Source of the DNA: JAHOYW01 sp964515915
GTDB lineage: Bacteria; Verrucomicrobiota; Lentisphaeria; Victivallales; Victivallaceae
DNA: 54,848 nt
Direction: 5' to 3'
NCBI GenBank assembly: GCA_964515915.1
Contig: CAZEXM010000002.1
Span: forward strand, 1 to 54,848
In this document: positions 16,835 to 25,777 of the stretch, one piece after another
How positions within the stretch are numbered: the first letter of the stretch is position 1
Layout of the letters: each line of letters begins with the position of its first letter
Notes under the pieces: generated by a model
Database searches by the model: none
What the model saw: the letters and a program-made list of their open reading frames with translations, nothing else
Told to the model about the DNA's origin: nothing
Position numbers and translations under genes: made by a program

Positions 16835-18577
16835 TCAAACCCCTTTTCCGTCACCGGCATAGGCTTTTTTCAAGACAATCACGCTTTCCACGATCATCCA
16901 TATTTCAAATCCAATGATTATCAGGGAAATAACCAGCAACATAAGGTTGGGTGCGGCTCCCCGGAAACCGGCGAATACCATTATATTGTAATACATCGCC
17001 CAGCCCGTCATGACAATCATAAAAACCATAGGAACGGCGGTATATACGGAACTTATCTTTTTACGGGCCAGATAAACCGTGATGACCAGCAGGGCCAAAC
17101 CGCCGAGCAGTTGATTCATCGCTCCGAATAAAGGCCATAATTTGAACGCTCCACTGCCGGAGCTTTCGCAGAAAGCCAGGATAAAAGCACTGCCGACCGC
17201 GATGCAGGTGGCGGGATGCTTGTGCGCGAACAAAGGCATTTTACACATGGTCGCGGTTTCCGCGATAATGTAGCGCTGAATACGCGTCGCCGAATCCAAA
17301 GTGGTTGCCGCGAATGAAACAATAAATACGCCCATCATAGTTTTTCCCACATCCAGCGGCAGGCCGAATGAAGTCATCATATTGCTTGAGCCATCGATAA
17401 ACGCGCCCAGTTTCGCGCCCAGCCCTTTGGCGTCCGCCCATGAGCCGTAATGTTCCGAAAACGCTCCGGCGGCGGCATCGGAGCCGTAAGCGATTCCGGC
17501 TCCGCAGGCGATGATGACAAATACGGCCAGCAGGCTTTCGATCAACATTGAACCATAGCCGATGAAAAGCGAATCATGCTCATTGCGGCATTGTTTGGAG
17601 GACGTTCCCGACGATACCAGGGAGTGGAACCCGGAAATCGCCCCGCAGGCGACAAATACAAACAACATCGGCAAAACCGGCGGACTGCCCTCTACCGCGA
17701 AATTTGTTACCGGTGCGGCCATTGGCGGATGCGCCATGATGATACCAAGCGCCAGCAGGCCCATAGCGATAAAAAGTTGATATGAATTGATGAAATCGCG
17801 CGGCTGCAGCAGGGTTTTGACCGAAATTGTCGAAGCGATATAAACATAAACAAGCAGCAGCACAACCCATATCGCCGTCGGGCTGAAAACCGTCTTCCAT
17901 TGTTCCTGCCCCCCGGCGCCGAGCGTCGCGACTTTCAGGCTTCCCATGCTGACTGGATTATAGGCCCCGAAAACGATAGTAGCGTACATTACGGCAACCG
18001 CTATTAATCCAAGCATGGTCGCGTTCCAGTTTTTTCTGTACAGCAGCACGCCGAAAACAACCGCAATCGGGATTTGCAGCCAGACCGGCCAGACGGATTC
18101 AGGAAACTTATCAAAACACACGCCGATAATCACCGCGAAGATCGCCACAACTATTAATAAAGTAAAGAAAATAATCAAAAGAAACAACAGTTTGACCCGT
18201 TTGCTGATTAAATCGCCGGCGATATCGCCAATAGAACGTCCCTGGTTACGCAGGGAAATTACCAGCGCGCCGAAATCATGTACCGCTCCCATAAAAATAG
18301 AACCAATCACCACCCAGAGCAAAGCCGGCAGCCAGCCCCAGATAATCGCCAGCGCCGGCCCGACAATCGGCCCGGTACCCGCGATCGAGGCAAAATGATG
18401 TCCGAACAAAACCTGTCTCTGGGAGGGAACGAAATCCACACCGTCATGCAGTTCGACGCTCGGGCACACATTGTCTTTTGCCAGTCTGAAAATTTTATTG
18501 CCGAGGAATTTACCGTATGTATAATAAGCAATCAAATACAGGGTTCCGGCGCCGGCGGCAATCAACAGTGAATTCAT
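16835..18577 (-). CDS. cstA: CstA-family carbon starvation / pyruvate or peptide transporter
   Basis: A 580-residue polytopic inner-membrane protein of about 14-15 helices. Family hallmarks are near the N-terminus: DFVPSQRQVLFGHHFASIAGTGP is broken up as VLFGHHFASIAG, then GPALAIIWGW and MGAVHDFGALV; SGFHSLVSSGTSSKQ lies mid-protein. Members take up pyruvate (BtsT, CstA) or peptides under carbon limitation. At 580 residues it is the short form without the long C-terminal part of the E. coli proteins (about 700). AAAGGAA precedes the ATG at 18577. It ends 10 nt from the convergent CREST gene and starts 71 nt downstream of the transporter fusion on the same strand, so the two may be cotranscribed. 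Confidence 0.9.
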   Translation of the reverse strand: MNSLLIAAGAGTLYLIAYYTYGKFLGNKIFRLAKDNVCPSVELHDGVDFVPSQRQVLFGHHFASIAGTGPIVGPALAIIWGWLPALLWVVIGSIFMGAVHDFGALVISLRNQGRSIGDIAGDLISKRVKLLFLLIIFFTLLIVVAIFAVIIGVCFDKFPESVWPVWLQIPIAVVFGVLLYRKNWNATMLGLIAVAVMYATIVFGAYNPVSMGSLKVATLGAGGQEQWKTVFSPTAIWVVLLLVYVYIASTISVKTLLQPRDFINSYQLFIAMGLLALGIIMAHPPMAAPVTNFAVEGSPPVLPMLFVFVACGAISGFHSLVSSGTSSKQCRNEHDSLFIGYGSMLIESLLAVFVIIACGAGIAYGSDAAAGAFSEHYGSWADAKGLGAKLGAFIDGSSNMMTSFGLPLDVGKTMMGVFIVSFAATTLDSATRIQRYIIAETATMCKMPLFAHKHPATCIAVGSAFILAFCESSGSGAFKLWPLFGAMNQLLGGLALLVITVYLARKKISSVYTAVPMVFMIVMTGWAMYYNIMVFAGFRGAAPNLMLLVISLIIIGFEIWMIVESVIVLKKAYAGDGKGV

Positions 18578-18648
18578 TATATATTCCTTTATTTTTTAGT
18601 TGGCCGGCTTATCATAATAAGCAAGGCTGTTGCAAACTGAAATTCTTT

Positions 18649-20817
18649 TTATTTAAAAAACTCATCCCAAACACACCAGCGGTTTTCTTTTTTATTAATA
18701 TTTTTACCCATTATCCAATACGAATAAAGCCTTTCCAGAACCCCGTCGGTTTTTTTTACGCCAAGCCAGGCATTTAAATATTGACAAAAACTTGCATTAT
18801 CCTGAGAAATTACATATGCCAAATCTTCTTTGAGGATTTCCGGACGGGGAATGACTACAGAGAAAGCCGGATATAAGACACACCACGCAAAACCTTCCTC
18901 AGCCGATATTAGTAATGCGTCCGCTTTAACTTTACCACTTAAAAAATCTTCTTCAGATTCCACATCAACAAAAATCAGATTAGGATAATACTTTTTCATA
19001 TGAGTGCGATATGAAAGTCCAGGTACGCAGGCAACACGAAACTTGCCCTTCTTCCGGATATCATCTGCAAATCTATATTCACTCTGTTTATAATCTTTTA
19101 CCACAAATGCAAGATTCACCTGCATATAAGGGTTGGTAAAATGCAGAGTCTTAATCCGTTCCAGAGTTATAGATACTCCCGCCATGACAATATCAATTAC
19201 CCCATTCGATAAACCTCTGCCGACATTAGTATATTCAATAGGTATAAATTCCAGCGTACAAGCTAAATCTCTTGCCAGCATATTAGCCATTTCTATGTCA
19301 TATCCCACCAAATCACCCGCTGAATTAAAATAGCAGAACGGACGGGAGGCGGAAGAATATCCTACTCTTAGTACTCCGCGTTTTTTGATTAACTGTAAAT
19401 GATTGCCAAGCTGCCCGGCAGTCAGAGGCTTTAGCTGCTGCGGAGTTGGATACTTTCGAAAAATTTTTGTTTTAACAGTATTTTTTATATGCATTTCTGC
19501 CAGAATATCTTTACCTCCGGGTTCTTTGTTTATTGTAAGTTTCAGATAACTTGCGCAGGCGAGAAGCGTTAAAAATGTAGCCGTAAGTATAATAGAAAAA
19601 TTCTTTACTATTTTTCGCAAATCTATCTTCAAAAATCCAGTTAACCACGCAGTACATAAGATGCTGAAAGCAATCAGGTAAACCGAACTGCACAAAGCCC
19701 CTATTCTATCGTTGAGGACATTAAACGCCACAAAAAAATCAATTATATCAGTTGGAATATGGAAATAATTGAGTAAAAACAGCATGGCGGTAACCGAACT
19801 GCCGAACAGGCCTAATATACCGGCTCCAATTAGTTCAGGGTAGTTCCATAAATCCAATTTTATATCATAAAACCAGGCGGCAAAAGGGATAAAAAGCAAC
19901 AACAAAACCCTTCCCCCCAGGGGAACGTTAAAACTAATAGGTACAATAGTATCAAGTATAACGCGGCGTTCTTCACTGTCAATATTTTTATCTTTAATTA
20001 ATTGTTTGACACTCCGGGTTATTATTGGTATCAAGACAAACACATTACCTGTAGCAAAGGCGGTCAGCATCGCATCTTTAGAAGCATGCATGACATCCCG
20101 GTATTTAAAATTGGTGAAAGCTGTAACCAGCAATGGAAAGGTACAAAAACTTACTAACAGAATTATAGCAGTATAAATAACCAGATAAACCTGCATGCGT
20201 CCAATTTCATCCAGGGTTATGGTTCCAGTTAAATTCGCCAGAAGGGCAAAAGTTCCAATTGGCGCCAGCTTAACTACTCCGTTATTAACTTTAGTCAATG
20301 TCGTACAGCAAATTTTCAAATCCTGTAATATAGCAGCTTTATTTTTGACACTTATTAAGGCCACGCCGACACAAATACAGAATACCGTTATCGCCGGCAC
20401 AAAACTATTAGCCAGTGAATAAAATGGATTAGAAGGAATGTACAGTTCTAAATAATTAACTTTACTAATCGTCTCAACAACATTTAAGCTGAAAAACACA
20501 GTAGCGTCCCAGTCCGGGAAACAAAAAGGCATTAACACGAGATAAAGAGCCATTATGCCCCAGAAAATTAAGGTCAGAGACACTCCTTTGAAGGCCATTT
20601 CCTTGGATTCCTTAATTCCCAGACGTCCAATACCATACATTATTGAGACAACAACATAAGGCAATATACACATTTGCAGCAAAGCAATATAGCCTTGACC
20701 AACCAGCGACAAGTAACTGCAGCGTTCACCAAATATTATTCCACATCCAATTCCCAATATCATTGATATAATAACAAGTTTAGCAAATGTAAGATTGACC
20801 TTCCATTTTAAAAACAT
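18649..20817 (-). CDS. Dicarboxylate/amino-acid symporter (SDF) fused to an amino-acid-binding (SBP_bac_3) domain
   Basis: About 722 residues from the ATG at 20817, which places TM1 normally; an upstream ATG at 20889 lacks a ribosome site. Residues about 5-405 are an SDF/GltP-type transporter of eight helices and two hairpins (ILPYVVVSIMYGIGRLG; VNNGVVKLAPIGTFALLANL). The signature NMDGT is absent: VPLGGRVLLLLF stands where PLGATINMDGT is expected, and the serine-rich hairpin reads TAFATGNVF. After a last helix near residues 405-425 and a linker, residues about 477-700 are a complete type-3 periplasmic amino-acid-binding domain (GVLRVGYSSASRPFCYF, GYDIEMANMLARDL, VDIVMAGVSITLER). The fusion would tether ligand capture to the membrane part. 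Transport, or sensing by a dead transporter, are both possible. Confidence 0.8.
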   Translation of the reverse strand: MFLKWKVNLTFAKLVIISMILGIGCGIIFGERCSYLSLVGQGYIALLQMCILPYVVVSIMYGIGRLGIKESKEMAFKGVSLTLIFWGIMALYLVLMPFCFPDWDATVFFSLNVVETISKVNYLELYIPSNPFYSLANSFVPAITVFCICVGVALISVKNKAAILQDLKICCTTLTKVNNGVVKLAPIGTFALLANLTGTITLDEIGRMQVYLVIYTAIILLVSFCTFPLLVTAFTNFKYRDVMHASKDAMLTAFATGNVFVLIPIITRSVKQLIKDKNIDSEERRVILDTIVPISFNVPLGGRVLLLLFIPFAAWFYDIKLDLWNYPELIGAGILGLFGSSVTAMLFLLNYFHIPTDIIDFFVAFNVLNDRIGALCSSVYLIAFSILCTAWLTGFLKIDLRKIVKNFSIILTATFLTLLACASYLKLTINKEPGGKDILAEMHIKNTVKTKIFRKYPTPQQLKPLTAGQLGNHLQLIKKRGVLRVGYSSASRPFCYFNSAGDLVGYDIEMANMLARDLACTLEFIPIEYTNVGRGLSNGVIDIVMAGVSITLERIKTLHFTNPYMQVNLAFVVKDYKQSEYRFADDIRKKGKFRVACVPGLSYRTHMKKYYPNLIFVDVESEEDFLSGKVKADALLISAEEGFAWCVLYPAFSVVIPRPEILKEDLAYVISQDNASFCQYLNAWLGVKKTDGVLERLYSYWIMGKNINKKENRWCVWDEFFK

Positions 20818-20950
20818 CAATACCAACCCCGCTTTAATTCTGTTGTGACATCCGCTTGTTATAAAATCTATCATAAAGGTAAGATTCATGCAAATTGATT
20901 ATATATATTTTTACATCTTTGTTGCACTTTTGCAATTAGTCGCACCCGAC

Positions 20951-20970
20951 AAAAAGCCGGATGCAACGGC
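20951..20970 (-). terminator. Possible intrinsic terminator after element B
   Basis: On the minus strand GCCG (20967-20970) pairs with CGGC (20956-20959), followed directly by TTTTT (20951-20955). The stem is only 4 bp, so tentative; it sits about 130 nt upstream of the symporter-fusion start, like its counterpart after element A. Confidence 0.3.
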
Positions 20971-20978
20971 TCGGTGAT

Positions 20979-21173
20979 CCAACGGGCGAAAGCGTTGGTC
21001 GCCATCTCCAATGGCGAAACTTAAGCGACGAAGTCGCGCAATTGAATAATTCCGCCTCGAAAAGCGAAGCTTTTCAAAAAAGAGCTGGCGATTTTTTTGA
21101 AAAGATGTGAGCGTTCGAGCTTTGCTGCAAAGTTTTATTTTTTTCAAAAATTTAAGTTAGACCGAGTTTTGTC
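20979..21173 (-). repeat. 195-bp four-hairpin repeat element, copy B
   Basis: Inverted relative to copy A (14616-14810) and the same length. Hairpin 3 is 21001-21015 and hairpin 4 is 20979-20998, both with stem substitutions that keep pairing relative to copy A. Read on the minus strand it precedes the symporter-fusion gene by about 160 nt, just as copy A precedes lptF/G by about 170 nt. The remaining 126 nt up to thiG (21174-21299) show nothing recognisable; the thi promoter should be there. Confidence 0.7.
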
Positions 21174-21299
21174 GGTCTCGTCGCGTCCCTGATGTTTTCA
21201 AAAAATCTTTTCAAAAAAGTGAAAGTCATTTTCATATTAGCGAATCAGTGCTATTTTAATGCTCTGTATAATAACACAAGATAAGGCCTGGTTGAAGTA

Positions 21300-22070
21300 A
21301 TGAAAGCTCTTAAAATAGCGGACGTAAAATTTAAAAGCCGGCTTTTCCTCGGAACCGGAAAATTTTCTTCCCGGGAAGCACTGGGAAAAGCGATTGCAGC
21401 CGCGGAAACTGAACTGGTCACCGTGGCTTTGACGCGGGTTGATTTTGCAAAGCGCGAAGATGACATCCTGTCGGCGATAGACAGTTCCAAAGTAAGAATA
21501 ATGTTGAATACTTCAGGGGCGCGGGATGCTGAAGAAGCAATTCGAATCGCCGAATTCGGCCGGGCTGCCGGACACAACTGGATAAAACTGGAAATCCATC
21601 CGGATCCGGTTTACCTGCTGCCGGACCCGGTGGAAACACTCAAAGCGGCGGAAGCGCTGGTAAATAAAGGCTTTATTGTCCTGCCCTATATCAACGCCGA
21701 CCCGGTGCTGGCAAAACGGCTTGAAGACGTCGGCGTTCATACCGTAATGCCGCTTGGCGCTCCCATCGGCTCCAACCAGGGACTGAAAACTGAAACCATG
21801 CTCAGGATTATCATTGAACAGGCGACAATTCCAGTCATCGTCGATGCCGGAATCGGTTTGCCCTCGCACGCCGCCGCCGCGATTGAAATCGGCGCGGACG
21901 CGGTGCTGGTCAATACCGCGATAGCTTCCGCGGACGACCCCGAAGGCATGGCGAAGGCATTTGCGCTGGCGGTAAAAAGCGCGGAACTCGGGATTGAATC
22001 GGGGCCGGCTGCGGCAGCGCTTGCCGCCAGCGCCACTTCACCCCAAAATACATTTAAAGAACTGTTTTGA
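21300..22070 (+). CDS. thiG: Thiazole synthase ThiG
   Basis: A 256-residue TIM-barrel enzyme that builds the thiazole phosphate of thiamine from deoxyxylulose 5-phosphate, dehydroglycine and the ThiS thiocarboxylate. Diagnostic segments are SRLFLGTGK-like SRLFLGTGKF at residues 13-22, WIKLEIHPDP with the Schiff-base lysine near residue 95, PLGAPIGSNQG, and VDAGIGLPSHAA followed by IGADAVLVNTAIA. The length is normal. First gene of thiGHSF; thiH starts 10 nt later. ThiC, ThiE and ThiD are not in this window, so only the thiazole branch is local. No TPP riboswitch is evident in the short upstream gap. Confidence 0.95.
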   Translation: MKALKIADVKFKSRLFLGTGKFSSREALGKAIAAAETELVTVALTRVDFAKREDDILSAIDSSKVRIMLNTSGARDAEEAIRIAEFGRAAGHNWIKLEIHPDPVYLLPDPVETLKAAEALVNKGFIVLPYINADPVLAKRLEDVGVHTVMPLGAPIGSNQGLKTETMLRIIIEQATIPVIVDAGIGLPSHAAAAIEIGADAVLVNTAIASADDPEGMAKAFALAVKSAELGIESGPAAAALAASATSPQNTFKELF

Positions 22071-22080
22071 GAATTAATAT

Positions 22081-23181
22081 ATGCTGCCGTATTTAAAAAA
22101 AACTGAAAAGCAGATCAGCTCTTATATCGGCGGAGTAAGCGTGGATATGGTCAAATCCTCACTCCGGAAGGAACGGCGGGATTTTCAGGACCTGCTCAAT
22201 CTTATTTCCCCGGCAGCCGGACGGGAACTTGAGCGAATGCGCCCGGTAGCGGCGGCATACCGCAAAATGCATTTCGGCAAGGCCGTGCGCCTGTACACGC
22301 CGCTGTACATCTCCAATAAATGCGTCAACTCCTGCGTGTATTGTGATTTCAGCATAAAAAACAAGTCGCCGCGCAAAACATTGACTTTAGACGAGATCAG
22401 CAAAGAAGCCGAAGCAATAAAATCCATGGGTATGGATTCATTGCTGCTGGTCGCCGGAGAAGACCCGGAAAGCATGTCGATGGAATTTCTGGAACAGGCC
22501 GCCAAAGAGTTGAAAAAATATTTTTCATACTTGTCCATTGAGATATTTCCGCTGGATACGAAAGGCTACAAACGGCTGTTTGACGCCGGGGTTGACGGCT
22601 TGACGCTTTATCAGGAAACTTATAAGCGGGAACTTTATTCGGAACTGCATCCTTCCGGCCCGAAACGCGATTACCTTAACCGGATTGACGCGATTGCCCG
22701 CGGCGGCAAAGCCGGAATACGAACCCTGGGAATCGGATTTCTGCTGGGCTTGTATGACTGGCGGACGGAAAGCGCTTCGCTGGCGGCTCACGCGATATGG
22801 CTCAGAAAACATTTTTGGAAAAGTAAAATACAATTTTCTTTTCCCCGGCTGACTCCCGTTGAAACCGGTTTCCGGGCGCCGGCGCCGGTTTCCGAAGCGG
22901 AACTGGAACAAATGATGCTGGCCTTCCGGATTGTTTTTCCGGAAGCGGATATGACGATTTCCACCCGGGAAAGAGGAGATTTCAGAAACCGGATGGCCTT
23001 GAGCTGCGCCGGGAACATAAGCGCCGCTTCTCGAGTTACTCCGGGGGGTTACGCCGGTACCGGCGACAAGGACCTGGGGCAGTTTATGTTGAACGATACC
23101 AGGCCGGTTGAACAAATAAAAGACGACCTGAAAAAAATCGGGCTGGAAACGGTCATTAAATATTGGGATAAATGCATCTAA
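22081..23181 (+). CDS. thiH: 2-iminoacetate synthase ThiH (radical SAM)
   Basis: A 366-residue radical SAM enzyme that cleaves tyrosine to dehydroglycine (2-iminoacetate) and p-cresol for thiazole formation. The [4Fe-4S] motif CxxxCxxC appears as NKCVNSCVYCDF at about residues 79-90, followed by the SAM-binding VAGEDPE (the GGE variant). The C-terminal half carries FPRLTPVETGF and SRVTPGGYA, typical of ThiH. Use of ThiH rather than the oxygen-dependent ThiO fits anaerobic or microaerobic life, as does the hydrogenase downstream. The 10-nt gap after thiG and 15-nt gap before thiS support one operon. Confidence 0.95.
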   Translation: MLPYLKKTEKQISSYIGGVSVDMVKSSLRKERRDFQDLLNLISPAAGRELERMRPVAAAYRKMHFGKAVRLYTPLYISNKCVNSCVYCDFSIKNKSPRKTLTLDEISKEAEAIKSMGMDSLLLVAGEDPESMSMEFLEQAAKELKKYFSYLSIEIFPLDTKGYKRLFDAGVDGLTLYQETYKRELYSELHPSGPKRDYLNRIDAIARGGKAGIRTLGIGFLLGLYDWRTESASLAAHAIWLRKHFWKSKIQFSFPRLTPVETGFRAPAPVSEAELEQMMLAFRIVFPEADMTISTRERGDFRNRMALSCAGNISAASRVTPGGYAGTGDKDLGQFMLNDTRPVEQIKDDLKKIGLETVIKYWDKCI

Positions 23182-23196
23182 AACCAGGTGACAGCG

Positions 23197-23397
23197 ATGA
23201 AAATAACGGTTAACGGGAAAATGCTCGAAGTAAGCGATGGCGAAACGCTCGCCGGGATTATTGCCGGGAAAAAACTGGATGAAGCCAGAGTCCTGGCGTC
23301 AGTGAACAAAAAAATAGTAAAAGCCGGAAACTTTTCCGAAATAATTCCCGCCGAAGGCGACGAAATAGAACTTTTCTGTTTTGTCAGCGGCGGATAA
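23197..23397 (+). CDS. thiS: Sulfur carrier protein ThiS
   Basis: A 66-residue ubiquitin-like protein. I choose the ATG at 23197 because CAGGTGA sits 9 nt upstream and MKITVNGK is the usual N-terminus. It ends in the essential C-terminal Gly-Gly (FVSGG), which is adenylated by ThiF and converted to a thiocarboxylate that donates sulfur to ThiG. Residues ETLAGII and DEARVLASVNKKIV fit the family. Cotranscribed with thiH and thiF. Confidence 0.93.
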   Translation: MKITVNGKMLEVSDGETLAGIIAGKKLDEARVLASVNKKIVKAGNFSEIIPAEGDEIELFCFVSGG

Positions 23398-23413
23398 TTG
23401 AGGATTGAACCGC

Positions 23414-24028
23414 ATGGATACTTTTTTTACGTCAAATCCACCCGGAGTAACTGAAATACTGAGAAAAAAATCGGTATTCCTTGCCGGTGCCGGCGGCTTG
23501 GGGTCAAATGTCTGTTTCATACTGGCCCGTGCCGGTATCGGGCATATCATTGTCGCGGATTTTGACCGCGTTGAAGCTGCCAACCTCAATCGGCAGCAGT
23601 ATTTCAGGGATCAGCTTGGAATGCCTAAAGTAACTGCCTTAAAGGAAAACCTGCTCAGGATCAATCCGGAACTGCAAGTCAGCACTATTGAGCAGAAGCT
23701 TACGATAAGCAACTGCGGGGAACTGATTCCCGAAAAAACCGGCCTGATCTTCGAATGTTTCGATAACGCGGCGGCCAAAGCCATGCTGGCGGCTTTTGTG
23801 CTTGCCGAGCGGCCGGAAATCCCGGCGATAGCGGTTTCCGGGGTCGCCGGGCTCGGGCCCTGCGCGGACATCACAATAAGCAGGGGCCCGGGCCGACTGT
23901 ACATTGTCGGCGACGGAACGAGCGAGATGAATGCGGAAACCGGCACAATTGCGTCAAGAGTGGTTCAAGTTTCCGCTATTCAGGCACATATCGGCATCCG
24001 GCTGCTGCTGAAGCTGCCGGTCGGATAA
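23414..24028 (+). CDS. thiF: ThiS adenylyltransferase ThiF (short type)
   Basis: A 204-residue E1-like enzyme that adenylates the ThiS C-terminus. ATG at 23414 with GAGGA about 10 nt upstream. The nucleotide-binding glycine loop is FLAGAGGLGSN (about residues 23-33), followed by IIVADFDRVEAANLNRQQY, where the Asp and the two Arg/Asn residues contact ATP. ECFDNAAAK continues the fold. Length and lack of the two zinc CxxC pairs match the short anaerobe-type ThiF (family 2) found in thiSGHF operons rather than E. coli ThiF (about 250). Last gene of the operon; it is convergent with hydA, 48 nt apart. Confidence 0.92.
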   Translation: MDTFFTSNPPGVTEILRKKSVFLAGAGGLGSNVCFILARAGIGHIIVADFDRVEAANLNRQQYFRDQLGMPKVTALKENLLRINPELQVSTIEQKLTISNCGELIPEKTGLIFECFDNAAAKAMLAAFVLAERPEIPAIAVSGVAGLGPCADITISRGPGRLYIVGDGTSEMNAETGTIASRVVQVSAIQAHIGIRLLLKLPVG

Positions 24029-24076
24029 TCCTTGCGATATGTCCGTATTCACACTGCGAAGCACCCCGGATATTTC

Positions 24077-25777
24077 TCAATGTCGCATATGCAGGTAGTG
24101 GTGCGATTTTTTACTGAGCGGATGATCCAGAAATTCCTTGTACAATTGCTGTACCGCCGGATTTTTATGGGATTTGCGCAATTTCATGTTCTTATCATTC
24201 GCGTAAGTCCCGTCCTTGCGTTTTTTCAAGGTTCCGGGTTCTCTGAAAATGGGTTGCCCGCCGCCGCCGATACAGCCTCCCGTACATGCCATTATTTCAA
24301 TGAAATGATAATCGTCGGCGTGCTTTAGTAATTGCCAGGCGTTTTCCAGCCCGTTTGCTACAGCCACCTTGACTTTAATTCCATTTATGTCGATTTCCGC
24401 CGACTTGATTCCCGCCAGGCCGCGCATGTCGTCAAACTCTATTTTTGCCAGTTCTTCCTTGGTAATGAGCTCATAAGCCGTGCGTAACGCCGCCTCCATA
24501 ACCCCGCCGCTGACACCGAAAAGCACTCCCGCCCCGGTAGTAATACCGAAGGGCGCGTCATATTCGCTTTTCGCCAAATCAGGCAAATGCAGGCCTTTTT
24601 CCTGAATCATGGTGGCCAGTTCCCGGGTCGTCAGGACATAGTCAACGTCGTAAATGCCATTCTGCTTCATCTGCGCGCGCATACACTCTATTTTTTTAGC
24701 GGTGCACGGCATGATTGAAACTGAAACAATATCTTTCGGGTCCAGGCCGTTTTTTTCAGCATAATAACTCTTGAGCAAGGCGCCGAACATCTGCTGCGGA
24801 GATTTGCACGTGGACAAATTATCTTTTAATTCCGGCATCTTTTCTTCGGCAAAATTTATCCAGCCCGGACAACATGAACTTATAAGCGGAAGCGTGCCGC
24901 CCTCGGTAAAGCGTTTGATAAATTCCGCGCTTTCTTCCATGATCGTTAAGTCCGCGGTAAAAACCGTGTCAAAAACCTGGTCAAAACCAAGCCGCCGCAA
25001 TGCCGTAGCCATTTGTTTTTCCAGATTTTCCCCCGGCCTGGAACCAAATTCCTCGCCGATGGTAAAACGCACCGATGGCGCGGTCTGTACGACCACATGT
25101 TTTTTCGGATCGGCGATTGCCGCCCGCACCTTATCGATGCTGTAAATTTCCTCTATCGCGCCGACCGGGCAAACCAGCAGGCACTGTCCGCAACCGGTAC
25201 AGTCAACATTTCCCATGCCTTTATCCATAAATGTCGTTACCTTGGTCGCCGGCCCGCGCCGGCTCGCGGTCAATACGCCGACATGCTGAATCTCGCGGCA
25301 GACCCGGACGCAGCGCCCGCAACTTATACACTGGCTGCTGTCATATTGGACGGCAAGTGAGCTGTCGTCTACTTTCCCTTTCCGGGGTATAGGCTGAAAT
25401 TTGAGTTTGTCAATGCCCATCTCTTCCGCCAGCTGCCGAAGCTCACAAATTCTGCTGTTGTCGCAGCTATTACAATTCAAGCGGCACTCAAAGGGATAAT
25501 AGGCCATTATCAAATCAAATATGTTTTTTCTGATTTCACGTAATTTCGGCGTATGGGTCAACACTTCCATGCCTTCTTCCACCGGCGTGGCGCAGGATAT
25601 CGGGTAACCGGAGCGGCCTTTGATTTCGACAACGCACAATCGGCAGCCCCCGTAAACACTTAAATCACGGTGGTAACACAGTGCGGGAATTTTGCATCCG
25701 TTTGACTCCGCAGCCGCAAAAATGGACGTACCGTCAGCGGCCTCGACTAATTGATCATTAATTTTAAGCTTGATCAT
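24077..25777 (-). CDS. hydA: [FeFe] hydrogenase catalytic subunit HydA (NAD-linked, multimeric type)
   Basis: A 566-residue enzyme that interconverts H2 with protons and electrons in the cytoplasm. N-terminal [2Fe-2S] domain: Cys34, 45, 48 and 62. The next cluster has Cys98-x3-Cys102-x2-Cys105-x5-Cys111, the spacing of the usual His-Cys3 site but with Cys in place of His. Two [4Fe-4S] clusters follow (CISCGRC…C, CTGCGQC…CP, residues 150-203). The H-cluster motifs are SCCPGW (Cys302/303), MPC (Cys358) and ACTGGCIGGG (Cys498/502), followed by a small-subunit-like tail. It overlaps hydB by ATGA, giving operon hydC-hydB-hydA. H2 evolution from NADH, with or without ferredoxin, is the expected role. 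HydEFG maturases are not in the window. Confidence 0.93.
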   Translation of the reverse strand: MIKLKINDQLVEAADGTSIFAAAESNGCKIPALCYHRDLSVYGGCRLCVVEIKGRSGYPISCATPVEEGMEVLTHTPKLREIRKNIFDLIMAYYPFECRLNCNSCDNSRICELRQLAEEMGIDKLKFQPIPRKGKVDDSSLAVQYDSSQCISCGRCVRVCREIQHVGVLTASRRGPATKVTTFMDKGMGNVDCTGCGQCLLVCPVGAIEEIYSIDKVRAAIADPKKHVVVQTAPSVRFTIGEEFGSRPGENLEKQMATALRRLGFDQVFDTVFTADLTIMEESAEFIKRFTEGGTLPLISSCCPGWINFAEEKMPELKDNLSTCKSPQQMFGALLKSYYAEKNGLDPKDIVSVSIMPCTAKKIECMRAQMKQNGIYDVDYVLTTRELATMIQEKGLHLPDLAKSEYDAPFGITTGAGVLFGVSGGVMEAALRTAYELITKEELAKIEFDDMRGLAGIKSAEIDINGIKVKVAVANGLENAWQLLKHADDYHFIEIMACTGGCIGGGGQPIFREPGTLKKRKDGTYANDKNMKLRKSHKNPAVQQLYKEFLDHPLSKKSHHYLHMRH

